Shown: in pieces, positions 20,456-28,427 of the stretch
How positions within the stretch are numbered: the stretch's first letter is position 1
How the letters are laid out: the number at the start of each line of letters is the position of its first letter
Assembly: GCF_001517665.2 (NCBI RefSeq)
Contig: NZ_LN999808.1
Coordinates: forward strand, 248,001 to 312,000
Origin: Peptoniphilus phoceensis
GTDB taxonomy: Bacteria > Bacillota > Clostridia > Tissierellales > Peptoniphilaceae
Length of the DNA stretch: 64,000 nucleotides
Direction of reading: 5' to 3'
Notes under the pieces: model-generated
The model's database searches: none
Seen by the model: only the letters and a program-made list of their open reading frames with translations
What the model was told of the DNA's origin: nothing
Program-made: the position numbers and the translations under genes

Positions 20456-21346
20456 ATGAAGAGATTTTACACAACATATTTAGTATCAGCCTTTTCTGAT
20501 AGGGCATTTATGGGCAATTCAACTGGTGTTGTAATTGATGATGGAAGACTCACAGATTTGGAAATGAAGAATATTGCTAAAGATATAAATCAGTCTGTCG
20601 TAGTATTTGTAAAAGAACTGGATAGAGATAGGTATTTAACAAGATTTTTCACACCAGAAGGTGAAATAAATTTATGTGGTCACGCAACTATTGCTACTTT
20701 TTATGCCTTAGCTGAAAATGAGTATATAAAAAGTCAGGATAGCGGAACAAAACATATTATTCAACATACCAAAATTGGAAAAATTCCAGTTGAGCTTGAG
20801 TATAGAAATTTTAAGATTCAAAATGTCCACATGAACTTGGATATAAAATTAAGAGAAAAATATCAAGCCACAGAAGGCGTTTTAAGAGCTTTAAATTTAG
20901 ATAGCAATGCTATCGGTCTAACTATAAAAGAAAACTTAAATATGGAGAAAATCTCAACGGGGACCTGTGATATTCTAGTTCCCGTAAAAAATGAAGAGTT
21001 TTTGTCTTCAATAGTTTTAAACAAAGAAGAGGCTATTAAAATTTCTAAGGAAGAAAATATTATTTCTATTCATGCTTTTACAACAGAAGATGGAAAAGAA
21101 GTTAAACAAAGAACCTTCTCCCCAATTATTGGAGCTGACGAAGAATTTGGAAGTGGAACTTCAACAGCAGCTACTATGCATTATTTAAAAGCAAATGAAA
21201 TTGGGCAAAGTGATTCTATAGTTGCAATTCAAGGTGACTATATAGGAAGAATTTCAAAAGTTTTAACAAATATTGGTGAAAGTGATGATAAGATTAGGGT
21301 TGGCGGTAGAGCCTACGTGTTTATGAATGGAGTTATTTATTTATAA
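20456..21346 (+). CDS. PhzF-family isomerase/epimerase
   Basis: 296 residues. PhzF fold with repeated diaminopimelate-epimerase-like halves. The N-terminal half shows AFMGNSTGVVIDDGRL and FFTPEGEINLCGHATIAT, in which the catalytic Glu region and the CGHAT motif are typical; the C-terminal half shows the matching EEFGSGTSTAATMHYL. The substrate is unknown. It starts three bases after parB, so it rides on the partition operon, and overlaps the next gene by one base. Confidence 0.88.
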   Translation: MKRFYTTYLVSAFSDRAFMGNSTGVVIDDGRLTDLEMKNIAKDINQSVVVFVKELDRDRYLTRFFTPEGEINLCGHATIATFYALAENEYIKSQDSGTKHIIQHTKIGKIPVELEYRNFKIQNVHMNLDIKLREKYQATEGVLRALNLDSNAIGLTIKENLNMEKISTGTCDILVPVKNEEFLSSIVLNKEEAIKISKEENIISIHAFTTEDGKEVKQRTFSPIIGADEEFGSGTSTAATMHYLKANEIGQSDSIVAIQGDYIGRISKVLTNIGESDDKIRVGGRAYVFMNGVIYL

Positions 21347-21762
21347 TGGGAAGAAGAAATAAAAAATCAAATAGATCAAAATTGGTTTTGGTTATATTTT
21401 TTGCAGTCCTAATGTTTTTTGGTATAAGCCTAGTTTCTTCTAGAAATAAAATAGTTGATATGAATCCAAAAGACATTGACTATATTGAAATTATTGGTTT
21501 TAAGACTGATAATATGAAAACCATAAAAGATAGAAAAACAGTTAATAAAATTGTAAAGGACCTAAATGGTTTAAGAGGAAAACAGGCAAATAAAGATATA
21601 AATGGTGAAATTGTAAATTATATAAATGTTTATTTTACAAGTGGAAATAAAATTTCATTTGTAAAGTCTGGTTTAACTGTTAGAGTTAATAATATTTACT
21701 ATAATATTAGTTCAAAAGATTCAAAGATGATTGATGAGATAATAGAAAAATATGGAAGATAA
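21346..21762 (+). CDS. Small anchored extracytoplasmic protein, function unknown
   Basis: 138 residues. A basic N-terminus (MGRRNKKSNRSK) is followed by one hydrophobic segment (~13-30), then a soluble beta-rich domain (IEIIGFKTDNMKTIKDRKTV, later INVYFTSGNKISFVKSG). It has no lipobox. I do not recognise a family; the pattern looks like small Firmicute extracytoplasmic domains. Its ATG overlaps the PhzF stop. Confidence 0.75.
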   Translation: MGRRNKKSNRSKLVLVIFFAVLMFFGISLVSSRNKIVDMNPKDIDYIEIIGFKTDNMKTIKDRKTVNKIVKDLNGLRGKQANKDINGEIVNYINVYFTSGNKISFVKSGLTVRVNNIYYNISSKDSKMIDEIIEKYGR

Positions 21763-21763
21763 A

Positions 21764-21792
21764 CCTGGTGAGCAAGGCTCACTGGGTTTTTT
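21764..21792 (+). terminator. Intrinsic terminator after the parAB operon
   Basis: Arms CCTGGTGAG (21764-21772) and CTCACTGGG (21778-21786) pair with wobbles, followed by six T. Confidence 0.75.
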
Positions 21793-21832
21793 ATTTGAAA
21801 AAATGTGGACAATTAATTACTTTTATGAAGTC

Positions 21833-22003
21833 TGTGGATAAAAAATTAAAACAAAAAAGATATAAACATAATTTATATTGTGTATAAGTTTAAAATTTTA
21901 AATTAAATCAACAAATGTAGATAATAAAATAATTTTGTGGATAAAATTTGTTAAAAAATAAAGAAAATAAATGAGGAAAAGCGAAAAGCACGACTTATCC
22001 ACA
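21833..22003. other. Second DnaA-box cluster, about 10 kb from oriC
   Basis: A gene-free stretch with three exact DnaA boxes: TGTGGATAA at 21833-21841 and 21936-21944, and TTATCCACA at 21995-22003. Two one-mismatch boxes, TGTGTATAA (21879-21887) and TGTAGATAA (21916-21924), lie among them. The density equals that of oriC itself. No DnaA-trio run is seen, so titration or regulation of DnaA is more likely than a second origin. Confidence 0.7.
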
Positions 22004-22013
22004 GAAAACAACA

Positions 22014-22043
22014 CAAAAAAAAGGACCCGAGCAAGCTCGAGTC
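22014..22043 (-). terminator. Intrinsic terminator of the YvlD-like gene
   Basis: On the minus strand GACTCGAG and CTCGGGTC pair (one wobble) around CTTG and are followed by a run of T. Confidence 0.75.
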
Positions 22044-22054
22044 GATTTTTATAA

Positions 22055-22387
22055 CTACATAGTCTTTTTATCAACTGGTAGGAAAGAATCCACAATACCA
22101 AGGATAAGTGCACCAACAACAGCACCAAGAACTGATACTGTAAATCCATCAACAAGTTGACCTGTGATGAATAAAATTATTGCTGCAACAACAAATCCTA
22201 CTGCACCTCTACCAAATGGTGAAGCGTCAACTCCTGTGAATTTATTGATAGCCCAGTCTAAAAGACCAATAACTATTGCTGCCATAATAGCAGTTGAATA
22301 ACCGTCTGTTTGGATTCCGATTGAAAGTGCAGAAGTTATAAGAATAGCTAATCCACTTACCAATACTTTGATTAATAATTTTATCAT
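22055..22387 (-). CDS. YvlD/phage-holin-4-family small membrane protein
   Basis: 110 residues with about four membrane segments covering nearly all of it (IKLLIKVLVSGLAILITSAL, AIMAAIVIGLLDWAINKF, AVGFVVAAIILFITGQLV, VSVLGAVVGALILGIVDSFL). This matches the Phage_holin_4_2/YvlD family, common on Firmicute chromosomes and linked to membrane stress. No phage genes are near it, so it is not evidence for a prophage. It is alone, with its own terminator. Confidence 0.85.
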   Translation of the reverse strand: MIKLLIKVLVSGLAILITSALSIGIQTDGYSTAIMAAIVIGLLDWAINKFTGVDASPFGRGAVGFVVAAIILFITGQLVDGFTVSVLGAVVGALILGIVDSFLPVDKKTM

Positions 22388-22478
22388 ATATTATTCCTCC
22401 CTAATATATATATAACCTCTGAGATTGATTTTAAACAATTTTTATTATTTTGGGTATAAAATAAATGGGAGGTATTCT

Positions 22479-22796
22479 ATGAAACACATGAAAATAGAGG
22501 TTTTTATACCTAGAGAAGATACAAAAAATTTAATGAAAAAGATAAACGATGCTGGTTTTTTAAAAGAGGAAAATTATGATTATTGTTATGCAGAAACTGA
22601 AGTTTTAGGTCATTTTCGTCCAATAGAAGGTGCAAATCCTTATATTGGAAGTCTTGGAAAAGTGGAGGAAGTCCTTGAAAGTAAACTTGAATTTAGGATT
22701 AAGGAAGAGGATTTAGAAGATTTAATAAGTACAATTAAGTCCAATCATCCTTATGAAGTTCCAGTTATAAATATTATTGAACTAAAAGATATTTAG
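22479..22796 (+). CDS. Stand-alone CutA/NIF3-insert-like (PII-fold) protein
   Basis: 105 residues from the ATG at 22479, set by GGGAGG seven bases upstream; a longer frame to 22425 lacks a ribosome site. The pattern KIEVFIPREDTKNLMKKIND, YAETEVLGHFRPIEGANP, GKVEEVLESKLEFRI and SNHPYEVPVINI matches the PII/CutA-like domain found inserted in YqfO/NIF3 proteins. Here it stands alone. Metal binding or protein regulation is a guess; the biochemical role is unknown. Confidence 0.8.
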   Translation: MKHMKIEVFIPREDTKNLMKKINDAGFLKEENYDYCYAETEVLGHFRPIEGANPYIGSLGKVEEVLESKLEFRIKEEDLEDLISTIKSNHPYEVPVINIIELKDI

Positions 22797-22806
22797 ATAG
22801 TAAAAA

Positions 22807-22831
22807 AATCACCTGCTAATGCAAGTGATTT
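22807..22831 (-). terminator. Intrinsic terminator of tRNA-Arg
   Basis: On the minus strand AATCAC and GTGATT flank a 12-base loop and are followed by seven T, just after the tRNA 3' end. Confidence 0.7.
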
Positions 22832-22832
22832 G

Positions 22833-22909
22833 TGGCGTCCACGAGAGGAGTCGAACCTCCGGCCCCACGCTTAGGAGGCGTGTGCTCTATCCTGCTGAGC
22901 TACGTAGAC
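22833..22909 (-). tRNA. tRNA-Arg (anticodon CCT)
   Basis: A 77-nt cloverleaf on the minus strand with encoded CCA. The acceptor GTCTACG pairs with CGTGGAC (one G-U), the anticodon arm is CACGC-CTCCTAA-GCGTG, and the T-arm is GGAGG-TTCGACT-CCTCT. The anticodon CCT reads AGG. Confidence 0.95.
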
Positions 22910-22936
22910 CTATAAAATTATTGTATATAAATATTT

Positions 22937-22970
22937 AAGAAGTGTCAATAAATTATGACACTTCTTTTTT
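22937..22970. terminator. Hairpin between dacA and tRNA-Arg
   Basis: Arms AAGAAGTGTCA (22937-22947) and TGACACTTCTT (22956-22966), eleven perfect pairs. It follows the dacA stop on the minus strand, where the tail TTAAATATTT is a weak T-tract; the T-run is better on the plus strand. Confidence 0.6.
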
Positions 22971-22972
22971 GA

Positions 22973-24343
22973 TCAAGCTGCTTTCTCCATGTTAACAAAG
23001 ATTTCTTCAAAGACTCTTTTAAACTTGTTAATTATTCCCTTTTCATAGACCTTGTCTTTTACGATCAAATCACTTGTATAAACTAGGTCATCACCATCAT
23101 AAAAATTGATTTTTCCAACTGAAGAGCCTGCTTCAATCGGTGCTTTTAATTCATCATCAATTTCTACAATTTCTCTAAATTTATCAGTTGATTTAGAAAG
23201 TATGTATCCAACATCTTTTTGGTAAACAGGTATATTTTCATCTTGAGAGTCAAGAACTTCTATGGTTCTAATTTCCTTAAAAGTGTCACCAATAGCATTG
23301 TATCCATAATCTTCAAAACCTCTTGTCATAAGTCTTTTGCAGGCAACAAATCTTTCAAAATCAGAGTTTGAACCAGTGGTTATTCCAATTAATCTCATGT
23401 CTTTGGATTTACCTTCTTCTCCCTTTTCTAGACCAGTTAAGATGACGCATCTTCCTGCTGCATTGGTATATCCAGTTTTTAAGCCATCTATTTCTGGAAC
23501 AATTCCCAGAACTGGGTTTGTACTATATTCAATAAAATTTCTAGCTGGATCTTCTAATTTATCAATTGTAGTATATTGTAATATATCTGGATGAAACTTT
23601 ATAAGTTCAGATGCTAGTTTAAACATTTCCCTAGTTGTCATCTTGTTGTAGTCAAGTATTTCATAATTAGTAAGTCCTGTTGGATTTACCATAAGGGCAT
23701 TTTTCAAACCAAGATCGGCACATTTGTCGTTCATCATTTTTACAAAAGCATCTGTTGAACCTGCTACATATTTTGCCAAGGCCGTTATAGCGTCATTGCC
23801 AGATACTACCATTGAAGCTTCCACTAATTTTTCTACAGTTACCTTATCGCCTTCTTTTAATTTAAAAGAAGAACCTGTCAATGCGGCAGCTTCGTGATCT
23901 ATTTCAACTTCGTCACTCAAGGATATTTTGCCTTCTTGAATTTTATCCAAGACTACAAAAATCGAAACTAATTTAGAAGTTGAAGCCATGGCACGAACTT
24001 CATCTAAGTTATAGCCTTCTAATATATCACCTGACTTATAGTCTCCCAGTAAGTAAGATTTTGTTAAGCTTTCCAGAGGAAGTTCTTCTAATTTTTTTAT
24101 TTTTTCAGCTTCATATAAATTGGCTTTTTGAACCCCTTCTTTCGTCGGAACTAGAAAATTTTGATTTCTAATTGTATTTGGGTCCACTTCTTTTTCTTCA
24201 CTTGTTTTATTTTCTGTAGCTATATTATTTTCGCTACTTGCATTTGTATTTTCAATAGATTTAGTATTATCTTCTGCTAATACATTAACTGGAGAAGATA
24301 AGAGCACTAGACCTAGAGATAAATACAGAAGTAATTTCTTCAT
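22973..24343 (-). CDS. dacA: D-alanyl-D-alanine carboxypeptidase (low-molecular-weight PBP, DacA type)
   Basis: 456 residues from the ATG at 24343, chosen because GAGGTG lies just upstream and a signal peptide follows (KKLLLYLSLGLVLLSSPVNV). The serine-protease-like penicillin-binding motifs are all present: STSK in MASTSKLVSIF, SGN in VVSGNDAIT, and KTG in DGLKTGYTNAAG. A PBP5-like C-terminal beta domain and a final amphipathic helix (FKRVFEEIFVNMEKAA) suggest membrane attachment. It trims the terminal D-Ala from peptidoglycan stem peptides. Monocistronic. Confidence 0.93.
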   Translation of the reverse strand: MKKLLLYLSLGLVLLSSPVNVLAEDNTKSIENTNASSENNIATENKTSEEKEVDPNTIRNQNFLVPTKEGVQKANLYEAEKIKKLEELPLESLTKSYLLGDYKSGDILEGYNLDEVRAMASTSKLVSIFVVLDKIQEGKISLSDEVEIDHEAAALTGSSFKLKEGDKVTVEKLVEASMVVSGNDAITALAKYVAGSTDAFVKMMNDKCADLGLKNALMVNPTGLTNYEILDYNKMTTREMFKLASELIKFHPDILQYTTIDKLEDPARNFIEYSTNPVLGIVPEIDGLKTGYTNAAGRCVILTGLEKGEEGKSKDMRLIGITTGSNSDFERFVACKRLMTRGFEDYGYNAIGDTFKEIRTIEVLDSQDENIPVYQKDVGYILSKSTDKFREIVEIDDELKAPIEAGSSVGKINFYDGDDLVYTSDLIVKDKVYEKGIINKFKRVFEEIFVNMEKAA

Positions 24344-24459
24344 CTTGCACCTCGAAAAATATTGTACCAAATTATAAATAGATTGTAAATTAATGACAAT
24401 CTTTAGAAATAGATAGAAGTGCTAATTTATGGGTAATGTTATCAATGTAAGAGTCAATA

Positions 24460-24468
24460 TGTTATAAT
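24460..24468 (+). promoter_or_regulatory. Extended -10 promoter of the folate operon
   Basis: TGTTATAAT is an extended -10 element (TG-n-TATAAT), 42 bases before folE. The -35 (TTATCA, about 18 bases upstream) is weak. Confidence 0.5.
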
Positions 24469-24509
24469 AAATTTTATAAATTTAAAAATAAATCTATGAG
24501 GAGATCATA

Positions 24510-25064
24510 ATGGATAAACAAAAAATAGAAAAAGCAGTTGAAATGATAATAGAAGCAATTGGAGAAGACAAAACGAGAGAAGGTCTTTTGGAAACTCCTG
24601 CAAGAGTTGCTAGAATGTATGAAGAAGTATTTGCAGGACTTGGAAAGACTGCAGAAGAACATCTTTCTAAAACTTTTGAAATTACAGAAGATAATATTGT
24701 TGTAGTAAAAGACATTGATTTTTACTCCATGTGCGAACATCACTTCCTGCCATTTTATGGAAAGGCTCACATTGCCTATATTCCAAATGAAAAGGTAGCT
24801 GGACTTTCTAAGCTTGCAAGAACTGTGGAAACTTATGCAAAAAAACCACAACTTCAAGAAAGACTTAGCATTGAAGTAGCTGATGCAATGATGAAATACC
24901 TTGAACCAAAGGGAGTTCTTGTTGTAATAGAAGCTGAACACATGTGTATGAATATGAGAGGCGTAAAAAAACCTGGTTCAAAAACTGTAACAGCTGTTGC
25001 TAGAGGAGTTTTAGAAACAGATGAAAAACAAAAACAAGAAGCCTTTAGATTAATTGAATTTTAA
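24510..25064 (+). CDS. folE: GTP cyclohydrolase I, type IA
   Basis: 184 residues. It converts GTP to 7,8-dihydroneopterin triphosphate, the first step of folate synthesis. Zinc ligands are present: the cysteine and histidines of [20 protein letters not shown] and the later cysteine in [17 protein letters not shown]. It begins a tightly packed folate cluster and overlaps the next start (TAATG). Confidence 0.96.
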   Translation: MDKQKIEKAVEMIIEAIGEDKTREGLLETPARVARMYEEVFAGLGKTAEEHLSKTFEITEDNIVVVKDIDFYSMCEHHFLPFYGKAHIAYIPNEKVAGLSKLARTVETYAKKPQLQERLSIEVADAMMKYLEPKGVLVVIEAEHMCMNMRGVKKPGSKTVTAVARGVLETDEKQKQEAFRLIEF

Positions 25065-25543
25065 TGAAAGAAACAGATTTAATATTAAAGAGCCAAATTT
25101 TCAACGACTATCTTAACGAATTAGAAGAACTTGAAAATGATAGGATTTTTTGTAAACACAACTATGAACATTTCGTATCTGTTGCGAGAATTTGCTATAT
25201 TCTAAAATTAGAAGAAAATGTTGATGTCGAAAAAGATATGATTTATGCAACTGCCCTCCTTCATGATTTGGGGAGGGTTCTTGAAATCAAGGAAGGTTTA
25301 AACCACGCTATTGGCTCAGTAAAAATTGCAAGAGAGATATTAGAACTTACAGATTTTTCTGATGAAGAAAAGGAAAGAATCCTAAATTGTATAGGATCTC
25401 ATAGGAGCAAGGAAAAAGCAGAAGATGAATTTTTTAACATCTTTTATAGGGCAGACAAACTTTCTAGACCTTGCTTTAGATGTCCTGCCTATAAAATGTG
25501 CAATTGGAGTTTTCACAAGAAAAATCACACAATAATATATTAA
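25064..25543 (+). CDS. HD-domain phosphohydrolase in the folate operon
   Basis: 159 residues. HD-fold residues can be seen: His36, His67-Asp68 (ALLHDLGRVLE), a later histidine in NCIGSHRSKE and the aspartate in RADKLSR. A cysteine group near the end (CFRCPAYKMCNW) may bind metal. It sits between folE and the folB-folK fusion. The pathway needs an enzyme to remove phosphate from dihydroneopterin triphosphate, and no Nudix FolQ is here, so this gene is a candidate for that step; this is inference from position. Confidence 0.8.
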   Translation: MKETDLILKSQIFNDYLNELEELENDRIFCKHNYEHFVSVARICYILKLEENVDVEKDMIYATALLHDLGRVLEIKEGLNHAIGSVKIAREILELTDFSDEEKERILNCIGSHRSKEKAEDEFFNIFYRADKLSRPCFRCPAYKMCNWSFHKKNHTIIY

Positions 25544-25561
25544 TGTATTGATGGGAGAATT

Positions 25562-26380
25562 ATGGATTTTATCAAGATAAAAGATTTAGAAGTCTATGCT
25601 AATCATGGACTTTTTGAAGAAGAGAAAAAACTTGGACAAAAATTTTTAATTAGTATAGATATAGGCATGAGCTTCAGAGATTGTGCAATAGAAAAGAACT
25701 TGGATAGGTCCATTGATTATGGAAAATTATCCCACGAATTATATGACTTGTTTAAAAATGAAACTGAAGATTTAATCGAAACTCTGGCTTATAAGATGAC
25801 AAAATTTATTTTTGACAATTATGAAATAGCAAAGACAGTAGATTTGACAATAAAAAAACCTTGGGCGCCAATAAATCTTCCCCTAGATACTGCAGAAGTT
25901 CGCTGTAAGAAAAAAAGAAGAGATTATTATATTGGAATAGGTACAAATCTTGGCGACAGAGAAGGATATATAAATTCTGCCTTAGAAAAAATGAAAGAAT
26001 CAGGTCTTAATATTTTAGATAAAGCATCTATAATAGAAACTAAGGCTTGGGGCAAAACTGATCAAGGAGATTTTTTAAACACAGTAGTTAAAGTATCTTC
26101 TTTTGAAGATCCTCATGATCTGCTTCATATATTGCAAAAAATTGAATTAGATTTAGGCAGAGTTAGACATGAAAAATGGGGAGAAAGAACTATAGACTTG
26201 GACGTTCTATTAATTGATAGAGAAATACACTTTACAGATGAATTGATAGTTCCACATCCTTATATTGCAGAACGTGAATTTGTATTGGAATCATTAAATG
26301 AACTTATTCCAAACTATTTTCACCCAATCTTAAATAAAAAAATAAGTAAACTTTACGAAGAAGTGAAAGATGAAAATTAA
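25562..26380 (+). CDS. folBK: FolB-FolK fusion: dihydroneopterin aldolase / HPPK
   Basis: 272 residues. Residues 1-118 are dihydroneopterin aldolase (IKDLEVYANHGLFEEEKKLG, later DLTIKKPWAPI). Residues ~120-272 are 6-hydroxymethyl-7,8-dihydropterin pyrophosphokinase (YYIGIGTNLGDREGYINSAL, GERTIDLDVLLID, VPHPYIAEREFVL). The fusion does two consecutive steps, giving HMDHP pyrophosphate. FolP, the next enzyme, is not in the window. It overlaps the following gene by eleven bases. Confidence 0.95.
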   Translation: MDFIKIKDLEVYANHGLFEEEKKLGQKFLISIDIGMSFRDCAIEKNLDRSIDYGKLSHELYDLFKNETEDLIETLAYKMTKFIFDNYEIAKTVDLTIKKPWAPINLPLDTAEVRCKKKRRDYYIGIGTNLGDREGYINSALEKMKESGLNILDKASIIETKAWGKTDQGDFLNTVVKVSSFEDPHDLLHILQKIELDLGRVRHEKWGERTIDLDVLLIDREIHFTDELIVPHPYIAEREFVLESLNELIPNYFHPILNKKISKLYEEVKDEN

Positions 26381-26948
26381 GAGGATCGCTTGTGGTTGTC
26401 TTATAATTTTAATATTTTTCTTTGGGATAATTATTGCCATGAATTTTTTAATTAAATCAAGTTCAGAAAGAAGAGCCCAAGAAGAAATAGATTTTAGACA
26501 AGCATATATAGAAGATACTGAAAAAATGGCTGTGAGAATAGCTAGAAAAAATAATATTTTGCCTTCTGTAATGTTAGCTCAATCAATACTTGAGAGTAAC
26601 TGGGGTAGGTCTGAACTTTCTAAAGAATATAACAATTATTTTGGAATAAAAGCAGTAAAAAAAGACCAGGGTGTTGTTTTTGAAACTGAAGAATATGTAG
26701 ATGGAGAAAGTGGAAGATACATGGAGAATTTTAAAAAATATTCTTCAAAAAGAGAATCTTTCGAACATTATGCAAAACTTCTCTCAACAGCCAAGAGGTA
26801 TGAGAAAGTAAAAACTGCCAAGAATTACAAAGAAGCGGCTAAATATATAAAAGAAGGCGGATATGCAACAGATCCATCTTATGCTGACAAAATAATATCA
26901 GTTGTAGAAAAGTATGAATTGGATAAGTATGACGAGGTAAACAAGTGA
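26370..26948 (+). CDS. Membrane-anchored glucosaminidase (GH73-like)
   Basis: 192 residues. One N-terminal membrane segment (~6-28) anchors an extracellular catalytic domain with the family pattern LPSVMLAQSILESNWGRSEL, including the catalytic glutamate, and NNYFGIKA further on. It should cleave N-acetylglucosamine linkages in peptidoglycan. It has no repeat or wall-binding domain, so the membrane anchor sets its location. It follows folBK with an 11-base overlap, and its stop overlaps the next GTG start. Confidence 0.88.
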   Translation: MKIKRIACGCLIILIFFFGIIIAMNFLIKSSSERRAQEEIDFRQAYIEDTEKMAVRIARKNNILPSVMLAQSILESNWGRSELSKEYNNYFGIKAVKKDQGVVFETEEYVDGESGRYMENFKKYSSKRESFEHYAKLLSTAKRYEKVKTAKNYKEAAKYIKEGGYATDPSYADKIISVVEKYELDKYDEVNK

Positions 26949-27442
26949 CAAAAGAAAAAAAAGAATGGCTAATAACTAGCATAATAACTATTATTCTTTC
27001 TATTGTTTTTCTTGTATTTAAATATAACAATCTAGATACAAATAATTTTGTCAAAGTTTTTAATTTCAAAAGTCTGGCAATCTTTTTGGGGATAGTATCG
27101 ATTTCTACCCTAATTGTTTTCTTTTTCGTAGATGAAAAGAGATATAAAGATACAAAATCATTTTTTATTTACATGATTATTTTGATGGCAATAGACATAA
27201 TAATAACGTTGTTTAGGTTTAAAACTCTTGAAGGGGTGAGCCCAGCAGAGTTAGAAATTATAAAATTTGAGATTAAGAAGTTGTTTTTAAATATTGGAAT
27301 TTACGTTTTTGTATTCTTGGGGATAATTTCAATGTCGAGAAAAAACGATAAAATTGCAGAAGAAATTGCATTAGAAAAAGAAGAAACAAATAAAAATATG
27401 AAAAAAACTAATGGAAATAAAAAGAAAAAGAATAAAAAATAA
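26945..27442 (+). CDS. Small membrane protein, function unknown
   Basis: 165 residues, GTG start overlapping the glucosaminidase stop (GTGA), with GAGG upstream. About four hydrophobic segments (WLITSIITIILSIVFLVF, LAIFLGIVSISTLIVFFFV, FFIYMIILMAIDIIITLF, LFLNIGIYVFVFLGIISM), then a charged, lysine-rich tail (about residues 127-165). No family recognised. It is coupled to a wall hydrolase and another membrane protein, suggesting a common envelope role. Confidence 0.75.
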   Translation: MTKEKKEWLITSIITIILSIVFLVFKYNNLDTNNFVKVFNFKSLAIFLGIVSISTLIVFFFVDEKRYKDTKSFFIYMIILMAIDIIITLFRFKTLEGVSPAELEIIKFEIKKLFLNIGIYVFVFLGIISMSRKNDKIAEEIALEKEETNKNMKKTNGNKKKKNKK

Positions 27443-27457
27443 GGAAGAGGATAAAAA

Positions 27458-28177
27458 TTGAATAAAAAAACATCAAACATAGTCTTAATAATATCGGCGA
27501 TAATACCCTTTGGGCTTCAGTTTTCAGGCTTAAAATCAGAACTTGGAAATGGATCAGTAATGTATTCAATTATGTGGGCAATAGTAAACTATCTCTTTTT
27601 GATGACAGCCCTTGACTTTATAAAAAAGTACAAGAAAATATTAAAGCTAGAGGACTTAAATATTAGAAAGAGAACTTATAACCTAAATGTTTTTGTCTAC
27701 ATAGGATTTTTAATATTTGTAAATATATACTTTTTCCAACAAATGTATGTAAGAAACAACGATATAATAAACTTTTTGGCAAATCCCTTATTCTTAATAG
27801 GACTTTTCCTATTATTTATATTTAATTTGCAAAATGGAAAATTCCCAAGTAGAGAAGACAAGGACACTATAATTTATGAAATACCCTTTAAATCATCTAT
27901 AAGAGATGGCAAAGATAGATTAGGAACAGTTGTCGGATCTTATGGTAAGGGGCTAGTAATTGGAAATAACTTTTTCCCTTACGAAAGTATGAAATCTATT
28001 TCCAAGTCAAAGGATGATCACATTGTGATAAAAGGAAAAGAGGACTCCAAAAACTATATAGTTAATATTGGTTCTTTAAACTCTGCAAATCAGGCAATTA
28101 TAGAAATTAACAAAGCCTTAAATGAAGGGAAAATTGACGAGAAAAAAATTAATCTAAAAAAGATAAAAAACTTTTAG
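27458..28177 (+). CDS. Membrane protein with C-terminal cytoplasmic domain, function unknown
   Basis: 239 residues from a TTG start at 27458 with GGAAGAGG upstream. About four membrane segments lie in residues 7-135. After ~140 comes a soluble beta-rich domain (GTVVGSYGKGLVIGNNFF, then KSISKSKDDHIVIKG), which looks like a PH-like (bPH) domain, though I am not sure. It ends the folE-led gene string, just before the strong promoter at 28,185. Confidence 0.72.
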   Translation: MNKKTSNIVLIISAIIPFGLQFSGLKSELGNGSVMYSIMWAIVNYLFLMTALDFIKKYKKILKLEDLNIRKRTYNLNVFVYIGFLIFVNIYFFQQMYVRNNDIINFLANPLFLIGLFLLFIFNLQNGKFPSREDKDTIIYEIPFKSSIRDGKDRLGTVVGSYGKGLVIGNNFFPYESMKSISKSKDDHIVIKGKEDSKNYIVNIGSLNSANQAIIEINKALNEGKIDEKKINLKKIKNF

Positions 28178-28184
28178 GAAAACA

Positions 28185-28213
28185 TTGACAAAAGCATAAT
28201 CATGCTCTATACT
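28185..28213 (+). promoter_or_regulatory. Strong promoter of the 28.2-kb RNA
   Basis: An exact -35 TTGACA (28185-28190), a 17-base spacer, and -10 TATACT (28208-28213). It begins 8 bases after the preceding stop codon. The start of transcription should be near 28220. Confidence 0.85.
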
Positions 28214-28219
28214 ATAAGT

Positions 28220-28427
28220 AAGCTAGCTAGAGAAAACAAATTGGTAACTAAGAAAAGGTGATTCCAATGACAAGTTTTAAATTATCCCGCAAGGGAAAGG
28301 TAGCAAAGTATCTCATTTGAAGTAGCTTAGTGCTAAAGGTTGAATGCTTAATTTAAGAGGTATAGAGCTATAGTTACATAACAATTGAAAATTTTAAAAT
28401 CTAGAGACTCGTAAGGGTCTCTTTTTT
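28220..28427 (+). ncRNA. Structured small RNA (~208 nt), family not identified
   Basis: Bounded by the consensus promoter at 28185 and an intrinsic terminator (AGAGAC..GTCTCT, then T-run, 28404-28427). Pairing by eye: AATTG/CAATT (28239-28243 with 28382-28386); GTAACTA/TAGTTAC (28244-28250 with 28371-28377); TTAAATTA/TAATTTAA (28277-28284 with 28349-28356), with the hairpin TCCC-GCAA-GGGA (28285-28296) stacked beside it. A closing helix around two or three inner hairpins is a compact fold. I cannot match it to 6S, tmRNA, SRP RNA or RNase P RNA. The raiA-motif RNA has this size and host range, but I cannot confirm it. Confidence 0.7.
28267..28320 (+). CDS. Possible 17-residue basic peptide inside the small RNA
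   Basis: ATG at 28267 preceded by AGGTG with a 6-base spacing, the usual ribosome-site form in this window. The product would be MTSFKLSRKGKVAKYLI, with five basic and no acidic residues. Its reading frame lies across the predicted stems, so it could be a chance frame or make the RNA dual-function. Confidence 0.3.
   Translation: MTSFKLSRKGKVAKYLI

Noticed and set aside
21833-22003. Second replication origin
   Set aside because: No DnaA-trio run or unwinding element, and no initiator gene; the oriC at 10.4-12.4 kb has all parts.
22055-22387. Holin-like gene as sign of a prophage
   Set aside because: No integrase, capsid, lysin or att-like repeats nearby; the YvlD/holin-4 family is common as a chromosomal gene.
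24474-24941. Minus-strand frame opposite folE rich in Cys/Phe/Ser
   Set aside because: A reverse shadow of folE with low-complexity composition and no ribosome site.
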